Below are positions 29,012 to 36,865 of a stretch of 64,000 nucleotides of DNA, piece by piece. Numbering within the stretch: the stretch's first letter is position 1; each line of letters begins with the position of its first letter. The stretch comes from Flavobacteriaceae bacterium (GTDB lineage Bacteria > Bacteroidota > Bacteroidia > Flavobacteriales > Flavobacteriaceae), in the NCBI GenBank assembly GCA_947488595.1, contig CANKZI010000001.1, forward strand, positions 115,832 to 179,831, read 5' to 3'. The position numbers were made by a program, and so were the translations under genes. The notes beneath the pieces are model-generated. The model was not told the origin of the DNA, ran no database searches, and worked only from the letters and a program-made list of their open reading frames with translations.

Positions 29012-29028
29012 TTATTTAATCTAAATAA
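29012..29028. promoter_or_regulatory. Candidate metal-regulator operator upstream of feoA
   Basis: The perfect palindrome TTATTTA-atc-TAAATAA sits just before the feoA start codon. A DtxR-family gene lies in the same locus. The placement suggests iron- or manganese-dependent repression; binding is inferred. Confidence 0.4.
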
Positions 29029-29031
29029 GAT

Positions 29032-29265
29032 TTGCAAACTACCATAGCCCAGCTAGAGATTGGCGAAAAAGCGATAATAAGAAGTTTTGACATCGACGCT
29101 ATTCCGTTGAAGTTAATAGAAATGGGCTGTTTGCCAGGAAACATGGTCGAATTGCTGCAAATTGCGCCTTTTGGCGATCCACTTTTTTTGGATATCAACG
29201 ACAGCCATTTGGCCATCAGGCTAGAAACTGCATCGATGATTGAAGTTGAAATCATCAAAGCCTAA
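29032..29265 (+). CDS. feoA: Ferrous iron transport protein A
   Basis: This 77-residue SH3-like protein is a partner of the FeoB iron permease. The family core is seen in KLIEMGCLPGNMVELLQIAPFGDP and the closing segment HLAIRLETASMIEVEII. The start is TTG at 29032; this gives the MQTTIAQL N-terminus expected of flavobacterial FeoA. feoB begins 6 nt after its stop. Confidence 0.9.
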   Translation: MQTTIAQLEIGEKAIIRSFDIDAIPLKLIEMGCLPGNMVELLQIAPFGDPLFLDINDSHLAIRLETASMIEVEIIKA

Positions 29266-29271
29266 TTCAAA

Positions 29272-31374
29272 ATGAACGACCAAAATATTAAAGTCGCTTT
29301 AATTGGAAATCCAAACACTGGAAAAACTTCTGTCTTTAATCAGCTTACCGGTTTGAACCAGCAAGTTGGGAATTACCCGGGAATTACAGTCGAAAAAAAA
29401 CAAGGTATCTGTAATTTGCCTTTAGGATTCAAAGCTACGATTCTAGATTTGCCAGGTACCTATAGTTTGAACGCCACTTCCATTGATGAAAATGTCGTAA
29501 TCGAACTTTTATTGAATAAAAATGATAAAGATTTTCCAGATGTTGCGATTTTGGTTACCGATGTCGAAAACCTCAAAAGAAACTTACTGCTTTTTACACA
29601 GATAAAGGATTTAGAAATTCCAACTATTCTGGTAATCAATATGATTGATCAAATGGAAATGAAAGGCATCACGCTCGATATCGCGTATCTCGAAAGCCAT
29701 CTAAATACTAAAATTGCACTGGTAAGTTCTCGAAAGAAAATCGGAATTGGCCATTTAAAAAATCTAATTGTCGATTATAATGCCATTTCTAGAACGCCTT
29801 GTTTGAATGCTTCAAGTATTGATGTGGCTTATTTTGATGGCCTACGCAAAGCATTTCCGAATCAATCTTTATACAAATTATGGCTGGTTATAACACAAGA
29901 TGTTAACTTTTCTAACTTGAATAAAAAGACGGTTGAAACCCATAATTTTGCTAAATCCAATTCGGATTTAAAACGCTTACAACAAAAAGAAACCATCAAA
30001 AGATATCAGTTTATTAATGATGTTTTAAAAGAAGGACGAAAAATTGATAAGGCCAATGCCAAAGATTTCCGCAGCCGATTGGATCTTGTTTTGACACATA
30101 AATTCTGGGGTTATTTTATTTTTGCTGCAATTTTATTATTGATTTTCCAATCTATTTTTGATTGGTCAAGCTATCCGATGGATTTTATCGACGAAAGTTT
30201 TGCAGCATTAAGCAGTTATACCAATGAGCACCTTCCAAAAGGCGTTTTCACAGATTTGCTTTCACAAGGCATTATTCCTGGAATTGGCGGTATTGTAATA
30301 TTCATTCCACAAATTGCCTTTCTTTTTATGTTCATTTCGATTTTAGAAGAAAGTGGCTATATGAGTCGCGTGGTTTTTTTGATGGACAAAATAATGCGAA
30401 GATTTGGACTGAGTGGCAAGAGTGTGGTGCCTTTGATTTCAGGAACTGCATGTGCCATTCCAGCAATAATGGCAACCCGAAATATCGAAAACTGGAAGGA
30501 GAGATTGATTACGATTTTAGTGACACCTTTTACAACTTGTTCTGCGCGACTGCCAGTTTATTCGATTATCATTGCGTTGGTAATTCCCAAAAGCAGGGTT
30601 TTTGGTGTTTTTAATACCCAAGGTTTGACTTTGATGTTGCTTTATTTATTAGGTTTTGGAACCGCTATTTTATCGGCTTATGTGCTGAATACAATTTTAA
30701 AAATTAAAGGAAAAACTTTTTTTGTAGTCGAAATGCCCAATTATAAGTTACCACTATTTAAAAATGTAGGACTCAACGTAATCGAAAAAACAAAAGCATT
30801 TGTATTTGGTGCCGGAAAAATTATTTTGGCCATTTCGGTCATTTTATGGTTTTTAGCATCCTATGGACCGGGAAGTAATTTTAAAAATGCCGAAGCAATA
30901 ATAATCAAGCAACAAGGCGAAAATTCAATTTCGAGGGTCAATTTAGAGCATAAAATTGCATCATACAAACTCGAGAATTCCTTCATCGGTATTATGGGGA
31001 AAAGTATTGAACCAGCAATAAAACCTTTGGGTTATGATTGGAAAATAGGCATCGCGATTATCAGTTCGTTTGCGGCTCGCGAAGTTTTTGTAGGCACTTT
31101 GGCAACCATTTATAGCGTTGGCGGAAGCGATAATGAGGAAACAATCAAAAGCAAAATGCAGGCAGAAAAAAACCTAATAACGGGCGAAAAAATATTCAAT
31201 TTTGCTTCTGGAATCTCGTTATTGTTATTTTATGCGTTTGCGATGCAATGCGCCAGTACTTTGGCCATAACAAAAAAAGAAACCAACTCGTGGAAATGGC
31301 CGACGATTCAGTTGTTTTTTATGAGCGGATTGGCTTATGTTATTGCTTTGATTGCCTTTCAAATTTTGAAATAG
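29272..31374 (+). CDS. feoB: Ferrous iron transport protein B
   Basis: This 700-residue iron permease has an N-terminal GTPase (G1 GNPNTGKTS, G3 DLPGTYSL, G4 NMID) and a C-terminal membrane domain with the two Gate segments and the SGTACAIPAIMATR and CSARLPVYSI motifs that hold conserved Cys residues. It imports Fe(II). It is between feoA and a 42-residue Cys-rich gene that begins one base after its stop. Confidence 0.97.
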   Translation: MNDQNIKVALIGNPNTGKTSVFNQLTGLNQQVGNYPGITVEKKQGICNLPLGFKATILDLPGTYSLNATSIDENVVIELLLNKNDKDFPDVAILVTDVENLKRNLLLFTQIKDLEIPTILVINMIDQMEMKGITLDIAYLESHLNTKIALVSSRKKIGIGHLKNLIVDYNAISRTPCLNASSIDVAYFDGLRKAFPNQSLYKLWLVITQDVNFSNLNKKTVETHNFAKSNSDLKRLQQKETIKRYQFINDVLKEGRKIDKANAKDFRSRLDLVLTHKFWGYFIFAAILLLIFQSIFDWSSYPMDFIDESFAALSSYTNEHLPKGVFTDLLSQGIIPGIGGIVIFIPQIAFLFMFISILEESGYMSRVVFLMDKIMRRFGLSGKSVVPLISGTACAIPAIMATRNIENWKERLITILVTPFTTCSARLPVYSIIIALVIPKSRVFGVFNTQGLTLMLLYLLGFGTAILSAYVLNTILKIKGKTFFVVEMPNYKLPLFKNVGLNVIEKTKAFVFGAGKIILAISVILWFLASYGPGSNFKNAEAIIIKQQGENSISRVNLEHKIASYKLENSFIGIMGKSIEPAIKPLGYDWKIGIAIISSFAAREVFVGTLATIYSVGGSDNEETIKSKMQAEKNLITGEKIFNFASGISLLLFYAFAMQCASTLAITKKETNSWKWPTIQLFFMSGLAYVIALIAFQILK

Positions 31375-31375
31375 T

Positions 31376-31504
31376 ATGATTGATTACCAAAAAATACTTG
31401 CTTTTTTGACACTTGCAATAGCCGTTTTTTTTCTGGCTAAAAAGTTTTTTTGGAAAAAGAAAAGCGATAAAAATTGTGGTGGCAATGATTGCGGTTGTCA
31501 TTAA
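31376..31504 (+). CDS. FeoB-associated Cys-rich membrane protein
   Basis: This is a 42-residue protein. It has one membrane helix (residues about 8-22, LAFLTLAIAVFFLAKKFF), a Lys-rich stretch and a terminal CGGNDCGCH cluster. This is the pattern of the FeoB-associated Cys-rich family, small partners of FeoB that stand in the place of FeoC. It begins one base after feoB and its last four bases overlap the end of the convergent dtxR gene. Confidence 0.82.
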   Translation: MIDYQKILAFLTLAIAVFFLAKKFFWKKKSDKNCGGNDCGCH

Positions 31505-32154
31505 ACCAGCCTTACATACAAATTAATAGCAATTTTGTTCGAAATCGTCAATTCTTTGTTGTCGATTTTTATTCTTAATGACAAATCAAAATGTTCTTTT
31601 GCGATAAATTCGATACTCGAGCCCAATGCAATGCCTTGTTTGTCGAGGTATTTTAAAAATTCTGACGAAGTATCTTTTACGCCAACGCAAAGTCCAATTT
31701 GATTTTCAGACAGTTCGGAAAGTAATTGTTTTTCGACTTTTATGATTCTGCCACTGCTATCAGGAATTGGGTCGCCATGGGGATCTTCGGTCGGATTTCC
31801 CAAAAAATCATCCAATTTATTAATCAGTTTTTCAGATTTGATGTGTTCTAATTGCTCGGCAATGTCATGTACTTCGTCCCAAGAAAAATCAAGTTTTTCG
31901 ACTAAAAAAACTTCCCATAAGCGGTGTTTTCTGACAATCATTTTTGCTAATAGTTTTCCATTTTCAGTCAATGAAACACCTTGGTATTTTTTATAGTGAA
32001 CCAAATCTTTTTCTGCCAATTTTTTAAGCATATCGGTTACTGAAGAAGCTTTGGTTTCCATTTTTTCGGCAATCGCATTGGTACTTACCTCTGAATCCAA
32101 AAGATTCGTAAGATGGTAAATGGTTTTGAGGTAATTTTCTTCGGAAAAAGTCAT
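31501..32154 (-). CDS. DtxR/MntR-family metal-dependent transcriptional regulator
   Basis: This 217-residue repressor has a winged helix-turn-helix (residues about 1-60, TNAIAEKMETKASSVTDMLKKLAEKDLVHY), the dimerisation and metal-binding domain (about 65-140, including RHRLWEVFLVEKLDFSWDEVHDIAEQLEH) and a C-terminal FeoA-like SH3 domain (about 150-217). The His/Glu/Asp pattern points to Mn or Fe sensing; it cannot be settled here. It is flanked by feo genes and the Nramp transporter, which are its likely targets. It is co-directional with nramp, whose post-stop hairpin lies between the two genes. Confidence 0.92.
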   Translation of the reverse strand: MTFSEENYLKTIYHLTNLLDSEVSTNAIAEKMETKASSVTDMLKKLAEKDLVHYKKYQGVSLTENGKLLAKMIVRKHRLWEVFLVEKLDFSWDEVHDIAEQLEHIKSEKLINKLDDFLGNPTEDPHGDPIPDSSGRIIKVEKQLLSELSENQIGLCVGVKDTSSEFLKYLDKQGIALGSSIEFIAKEHFDLSLRIKIDNKELTISNKIAINLYVRLV

Positions 32155-32178
32155 TTAGCTTTTTTGTTTTTGATTTTT

Positions 32179-32261
32179 AGCCCTGATAGCAATGAAAATC
32201 CTTTTTAGATTTGCGTTTTCAGCAAATTTAAAAAGATTGTAATGGATAGCAGGAAATAGCT
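32179..32261 (-). repeat. Post-stop hairpin element, copy A (nramp to dtxR)
   Basis: This is one of three copies of an intercistronic element. On the minus strand it runs AGCTATTTCC-T-GC ... AATC, a 13-bp inner stem (TTTTTAAATTTGC / GCAAATCTAAAAA), GGATTTTC ... ATC-A-GGGCT. It starts 9 nt after the nramp stop and ends 24 nt before the dtxR start. The variable stem pair is T-A here (32251/32184), A-T in copy B and G-C in copy C. Confidence 0.75.
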
Positions 32262-32270
32262 TCACGAAAT

Positions 32271-34142
32271 TTAATTCTTAACAATAAACAACGGAATCGA
32301 AATTTTATGTCGCAATTTGTCTACGGTTGTTCCAAAAAGCAAATCTTTAAATCCCGTGTGGCCGTGTGTTCCCATAACCAAAACATCAAAATCGCCGTCG
32401 TTAATTATTTGCGGAATTGTCTTATTTGGTTTTCCAAATCCCAATTTTGTTTCAATTGTAAAGCCTTTTTCGGTTAGCATTTGTTGGTATTGTTCTAATA
32501 GTTTTTCGTCGACAGACGTTTCGTGGTCATCTATATTTTCGCCGTATATCATTGCGCCAACGGTTTCAACGATATGAATTATGGTGTATTTTGCTGTTGT
32601 GCCACCCAATTCAAAAGCGCTATTAATTGCAATGGCATCAGCATTAGAAAAATCTACTGCGATGGCAATATTTTTTTTGGTATGAACTGTTGTTGGAGTA
32701 TATTTTATTTCCAAATTATGAGGCGAATGGTTGTTGATATTTGTTTTTGACCTGGTGATAAACGGTTTAAAAACGATATAAAGCAGTAAAAGTAAAAAAC
32801 CAAAAGCCAAAGGGACAACCGTAATCCATAGAATTAATGGTTTTTCTGATGATTCAAGCCAGCCTGAAATTTCATCGAAAACCAATTTTGCATTCAGCGA
32901 GACAATAATTGTTGCAATAACCCATGCGGCAATTTGAGTAATCTTACTGATATGAAAACCTTTCATTTTACTTTTATCACTTACAAAATGAATCAATGGA
33001 ATAATAGCAAAACCGAGTTGTAAACTTAAAATTACTTGACTTAAAATAAGCAACTTTCCGGTAACGCTTTCGCCAAATATCGAAATCACAATTACTGCTG
33101 GCACAATAGCAATTAATCGCGTAATAATTCGACGAACCCACGGCTGAATACGCAAATTGAGATAACCTTCCATTATGATTTGTCCAGCCAAAGTGCCAGT
33201 AATGGTCGAACTTTGACCTGCAGCAATAAGCGCAACGGCAAATAAAATGGGCGCCCATTTGGTGCCTAAAATAGGTTGTAAAAATTGATGGGCATCTTGG
33301 ATTTCGGCCACTTGAAATAGGCCATTATTATAAAAAGTTGCTGCTGCCAAAATCAAAATTGCGGCATTGACAAAAAAAGCCAAATTGAGCGCAATAGTTG
33401 AGTCGATGAAGTTGTATTTTAAAGCTTGTTTGATGCCAGATTTGGTTCGGTCAAATTTTCTGGTTTGTACCAATGACGAATGCAAGTATAAATTATGAGG
33501 CATTACTGTGGCACCAATAATTCCGATTGCTATATAAAGTGCAGCTTGATTTGGAATTGAGGGAATCAATCCATAAACGACTTTGTTGAGTTCGGGCTGT
33601 GCAAAAATCATTTCGAAAACAAACGAAATTCCAATAATCGCAACGAGCGCAATAATAAAGGCTTCCATTTTCCGTATGCCTTTATTGATGAGGAATAGTA
33701 ATAAAAAAGTATCTAAAACTGTAATCATTACGCCTTCAATCAGCGGAATGTCAAATAATAAATTAATACCAATTGCCATTCCAAGTACCTCCGCCAAATC
33801 GCAAGCAGCAATAGCAATTTCAGCTAAAAAATAGAGGATATAATTGATAATTGGCGAATAGGTTTCGCGAGAAGCTTGTGCCAAATCACGTTGTGTAACG
33901 ATACCCAAACGCGCACTTAAACTTTGCAAAAGCAATGCCATAATATTACTCATGAGTAAAACCCACAGCAAAGCATATCCAAATTGACTGCCACCAGCAA
34001 TATCAGTCGCCCAATTGCCGGGATCCATGTAGCCGACCGAAATCAAATAGGCTGGGCCAAAAAAGGCTAAAATTTTTCGAAAAACAGAAGTTTTGTTTTG
34101 TGTTGCCACAGATTCGTTTACTTCTTCAAGCGATTTGTTCAT
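32271..34142 (-). CDS. Nramp divalent metal transporter fused to a UspA domain
   Basis: This 623-residue protein joins an Nramp transporter (residues about 1-460) to a universal stress protein domain (about 489-623). The Nramp part has the metal-binding motif DPGNWATDIAGG in helix 1 and MPHNLYLHSSLVQTR in helix 6. The UspA part has an ATP-binding motif G-2x-G-9x-G-T in GTHGHTGFKDLLFGTT. It probably imports Mn(II) or Fe(II) with protons. The Usp domain may sense ATP. A candidate operator lies upstream. Confidence 0.93.
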   Translation of the reverse strand: MNKSLEEVNESVATQNKTSVFRKILAFFGPAYLISVGYMDPGNWATDIAGGSQFGYALLWVLLMSNIMALLLQSLSARLGIVTQRDLAQASRETYSPIINYILYFLAEIAIAACDLAEVLGMAIGINLLFDIPLIEGVMITVLDTFLLLFLINKGIRKMEAFIIALVAIIGISFVFEMIFAQPELNKVVYGLIPSIPNQAALYIAIGIIGATVMPHNLYLHSSLVQTRKFDRTKSGIKQALKYNFIDSTIALNLAFFVNAAILILAAATFYNNGLFQVAEIQDAHQFLQPILGTKWAPILFAVALIAAGQSSTITGTLAGQIIMEGYLNLRIQPWVRRIITRLIAIVPAVIVISIFGESVTGKLLILSQVILSLQLGFAIIPLIHFVSDKSKMKGFHISKITQIAAWVIATIIVSLNAKLVFDEISGWLESSEKPLILWITVVPLAFGFLLLLLYIVFKPFITRSKTNINNHSPHNLEIKYTPTTVHTKKNIAIAVDFSNADAIAINSAFELGGTTAKYTIIHIVETVGAMIYGENIDDHETSVDEKLLEQYQQMLTEKGFTIETKLGFGKPNKTIPQIINDGDFDVLVMGTHGHTGFKDLLFGTTVDKLRHKISIPLFIVKN

Positions 34143-34160
34143 ATAAATAATTAACTATCA

Positions 34161-34168
34161 CAAATATA
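34161..34168 (-). promoter_or_regulatory. -7 promoter element of the nramp gene
   Basis: TATATTTG on the minus strand matches TAnnTTTG, 18 nt before the start codon at 34142. The candidate operator lies about 28 nt further upstream, covering the -33 region. Confidence 0.5.
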
Positions 34169-34195
34169 ACAAATTAAATTGTTTGTAAAAATTTA

Positions 34196-34215
34196 TTTTT
34201 AGGCATGGCTAAAAA
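34196..34215. promoter_or_regulatory. Candidate DtxR/MntR operator upstream of nramp
   Basis: TTTTTAGGCATGGCTAAAAA is a 20-bp palindrome with nine of ten pairs intact. It resembles DtxR-family boxes (TTAGG...CCTAA type) and sits in the -33 region of the nramp promoter. The likely effector is the regulator at 31501-32154. Binding is inferred. Confidence 0.55.
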
Positions 34216-34722
34216 TAATTTAAATGTAGTTTAAAAATGGAATCATACTTATTTTATTGCTCCTATATGAAAAAATATTGCACATTAAAACGGAATGGTT
34301 TCGAGTAATCAATAACATAGGGTTTTGGGCAATTGAACGCAATAAAATTTGAACAACTTGCTAGTTTACAAAAAATTTAAGAACGAAAAATAATCGTCAG
34401 CATTCCTACCGATTGTTTTCAATTTTGTAAAGCCATGCAATCCAAAACATTCAAAACGAAAACAACATTTAAAGATTTGAATGACAGTTTTATTTCGGTG
34501 CATTGATTACAAAGACGATAGAGCAGTTGATTTTAACAATCAAGTATTCTTATTCAAACCAACAGGCGATAACTCCGCACTTCACAAATTAGCCATAAGA
34601 TAAGTTATCCCATTTTATATGTAAAAATGAATTTGTTTTGCAATACAACAGTTATCTCAATGTAAGAGATTTTTAAATTGGTTTAGTGCGACTCAAAGTA
34701 TAAAATTGTTTATTTTTGGGCA
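34216..34722. other. Gene-poor region with possible decayed coding sequence
   Basis: About 500 nt hold no intact gene. Two short frames look coding-like: one ending near 34506 that reads ...IIVSIPTDCFQFCKAMQSKTF... in the plus strand, and a following ORF at 34481-34603 (40 residues, IDYKDDRAVDFNNQVFLFK). They are in different frames and may be pieces of one broken gene. I do not recognise the family. Confidence 0.3.
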
Positions 34723-35874
34723 ATGGATACATTTGAAATTAAATATTACGATTACATTTTTACTGGTGCAGGATTATCGGCATTAATGACCGTTTATGAA
34801 ATGATTTTGTCTGGTAAATTTGATGATAAAACCATTTTGCTTTTTGATGAAAATCCTAAAAAAAGTAACGACAGAACATGGTGTTTTTGGGATGAATCTG
34901 ATTTATTTGATGAAATAATTTCCAAAAAATGGCGAAGTGCACTTTTTGCAAATGAAAATTTTGAAAGAAGTTTTGATATGAAGCCATATCAATATAAAAT
35001 GATTCGTGGTTTGGACTTTTATAATTTGGTTTTTGATTTGATTGAGAAACAAGACAATATTACTTTTGTAAATGAAAAAGTACTCCGCTTTCAAGATAAT
35101 GACAATGAAGTTTTGGTCAAAACAGAAAAAACCAGTTTCATTTGCAATAAACTTTTCAATAGCATTTACAATCCCGAAATTGCAAAATCGCAAACTAAAT
35201 TTCCAATTTTGTCGCAACATTTTGTGGGTTGGTTTGTCAAGACAAAAGAACCTGTTTTCAATTCAGAAGTAGCAACTTTCATGGATTTTTCAATTGAGCA
35301 AAATGGAAACACCAGATTTATGTATGTTTTGCCGACCTCTTCCAACGAAGCCTTGCTTGAACCTACATTATTTTCTCATCATTTATTGGCAATAGAAGAT
35401 TATGAAAAAGAAATCAAGCTGTATCTGAAAAAATTAAATGTTTCTGAATTTGTCATCACCGAAAAAGAACATGGAAACATCCCGATGACATGTTATCCGT
35501 TTTGGGAAAATAATTCAAAAAATATCGTAAATATAGGTTCCGCAGGCGGTTGGACCAAAGCCAGTACGGGTTTCACTTTTCGGCACACCATAAAAAAGGC
35601 TAAAAATTTGGTTCTATTTCTTCAATCAGAAAATGACTTTAGGAAATTTCATAAAAAGGATAAGTTTTGGTTCTACGATTTGCTTTTTCTTGATGTATTG
35701 GATAAAAACAATGCATTGGGGTCTAAAATATTTTCATCTTTGTTTGAAAAAGGAAATGCTACTTTGATATTTAAATTTCTAGATGAAGAAACTACTTTTT
35801 TAGAGGATGTAAAACTAATGCTGAAATGCCCAACATTTCCTTTTATAAAAGCAGTTTTAAAAAGATTATTTTAA
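34723..35874 (+). CDS. crtY: Lycopene beta-cyclase
   Basis: This 383-residue flavoenzyme has an N-terminal FAD-binding segment (YDYIFTGAGLSALM) and the lycopene-cyclase signature DRTWCFW near residue 52, plus NIGSAGGWTKASTGFTF at the C-terminal side. It forms beta-ionone rings from lycopene for beta-carotene or zeaxanthin pigments. No other carotenoid genes (crtE, crtB, crtI) are in the window. A hisIE relic follows at 35922. Confidence 0.9.
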   Translation: MDTFEIKYYDYIFTGAGLSALMTVYEMILSGKFDDKTILLFDENPKKSNDRTWCFWDESDLFDEIISKKWRSALFANENFERSFDMKPYQYKMIRGLDFYNLVFDLIEKQDNITFVNEKVLRFQDNDNEVLVKTEKTSFICNKLFNSIYNPEIAKSQTKFPILSQHFVGWFVKTKEPVFNSEVATFMDFSIEQNGNTRFMYVLPTSSNEALLEPTLFSHHLLAIEDYEKEIKLYLKKLNVSEFVITEKEHGNIPMTCYPFWENNSKNIVNIGSAGGWTKASTGFTFRHTIKKAKNLVLFLQSENDFRKFHKKDKFWFYDLLFLDVLDKNNALGSKIFSSLFEKGNATLIFKFLDEETTFLEDVKLMLKCPTFPFIKAVLKRLF

Positions 35875-35921
35875 ATTAAATATGTTAGACTTTTTAAAAG
35901 TATAATATACTTCAACATTAA

Positions 35922-36100
35922 CTTAGTACATCTATTCTTCAAAAAAAAGGAATTGATATAATTGCGCAAAAAGTCGGTCAAGAAGCCATCGAATTAGTTC
36001 TCGAAGCCAAAGACAATAATCAAAATTTGTTTGTAGGCAAAGTTGTTTATTTGTTGTTTCATTACAAGCTAAAAATCTGAAATTAAAGGATATAGAATAA
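35922..36100 (+). pseudogene. hisIE: Remnant of hisIE (phosphoribosyl-ATP pyrophosphatase C-terminal part)
   Basis: The frame from 35922 to 36080 reads QKKGIDIIAQKVGQEAIEL then VLEAKDNN and LLFHY, the C-terminal signature of the HisE pyrophosphatase domain. It has no start codon and lacks the HisI half and the first half of HisE. After LLFHY the reading shifts to a second frame that ends QAKNLKLKDIE (stop at 36098-36100), the usual HisIE tail; a small deletion with frameshift removed the LILL segment. No other his gene is present. This is a decayed copy. Confidence 0.82.
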
Positions 36101-36114
36101 GAATTTCAAAAAAG

Positions 36115-36155
36115 GATAGTCCGATAACGAACTTGAAATTCATTATCGGATTATC
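36115..36155 (+). terminator. Hairpin after the hisIE remnant
   Basis: A 13-bp inverted repeat (GATAGTCCGATAA / TTATCGGATTATC, one mismatch) with a 15-nt loop follows the hisIE relic. It has no T-run, so it may be the decayed terminator of the lost his operon or an element of another kind. Confidence 0.45.
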
Positions 36156-36208
36156 AAACCATAACAAATCTTTATGACTTGAATCTAACTAATCAAAAGA
36201 ATTGTAAT

Positions 36209-36216
36209 TATCTTTG
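36209..36216 (+). promoter_or_regulatory. -7 promoter element of the bacilliredoxin gene
   Basis: TATCTTTG matches TAnnTTTG. The start codon is 50 nt downstream. The nearest TTG upstream is 27 nt away, slightly too far for the consensus spacing. Confidence 0.4.
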
Positions 36217-36266
36217 TTGGATAATGCTGAAATTGAAATTAATTAGTTAATCTTAAATTAAAAATT

Positions 36267-36677
36267 ATGTATCCAGAAGAAATGGTAAAACCAATGCGTG
36301 CCGAATTGTCCGACGCAGGTTTTGAAGAATTATATAGCGCCGGAGCAGTCGAAAATGCCATCGCAAAATCAGGAACAACATTAGTAGTGGTGAATTCTGT
36401 TTGTGGATGTGCCGCCAGAAATGCGCGTCCCGGGGCAAAAATGAGTTTGAATCACCTCAAAAAACCAGACCATCTGGTTACGGTTTTTGCCGGAGTTGAC
36501 AAAGAAGCAGTCGATTCAGCGCGCGAATTTATGTTTCCTTTTCCTCCATCATCGCCAAGTATTGCACTTTTTAAAGACGGCGAATTGGTGCACATGCTTG
36601 AACGCCATCATATTGAGGGTCGTCCGGCAGAACTTATTGCAGACAATTTGAAAGATGCTTTCGACGAGTTTTGTTAA
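36267..36677 (+). CDS. Bacilliredoxin, BrxA/BrxB family
   Basis: This 136-residue thioredoxin-fold protein has the CGC active site (VVNSVCGCAARNARPG) of the BrxA/BrxB (YphP/YqiW) family. These remove bacillithiol from mixed disulfides on proteins. Flavobacteria are among the bacteria known to make bacillithiol. It is separate from the next gene, trhO, with a hairpin between. Confidence 0.92.
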   Translation: MYPEEMVKPMRAELSDAGFEELYSAGAVENAIAKSGTTLVVVNSVCGCAARNARPGAKMSLNHLKKPDHLVTVFAGVDKEAVDSAREFMFPFPPSSPSIALFKDGELVHMLERHHIEGRPAELIADNLKDAFDEFC

Positions 36678-36732
36678 GATTTAAGCACAAAAGTTTTCGG
36701 AAGGTTTTGAATAAAGCACCTTAATTTTTTTT

Positions 36733-36778
36733 ACCGCAGATTCGCAAACTAATAAATTAAAATTTGCGAATCTGCGGT
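36733..36778 (+). repeat. 16-bp perfect inverted repeat upstream of trhO
   Basis: ACCGCAGATTCGCAAA (36733-36748) and TTTGCGAATCTGCGGT (36763-36778) form a perfect 16-bp stem with a 14-nt loop. It lies 55 nt after the bacilliredoxin stop. The same words appear, partly, at 58887-58904 (AATCTGTGAATCAGCGGT), so they belong to an interspersed family. It may end the bacilliredoxin transcript. Confidence 0.55.
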
Positions 36779-36807
36779 TTAGCTTTTAAACTCTTGTCTA
36801 AAATTCC

Positions 36808-36837
36808 TTGCGCCTTTGTGGCAAATCCCTACATTTG
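36808..36837 (+). promoter_or_regulatory. Promoter of trhO
   Basis: TTG (36808-36810), 19 nt and TACATTTG (36830-36837) match the consensus. The start codon at 36866 is 28 nt downstream, which supports that start over an upstream in-frame codon at 36764. Confidence 0.6.
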
Positions 36838-36865
36838 CACCTTCAAACTTAAAAATGTTTATAGC

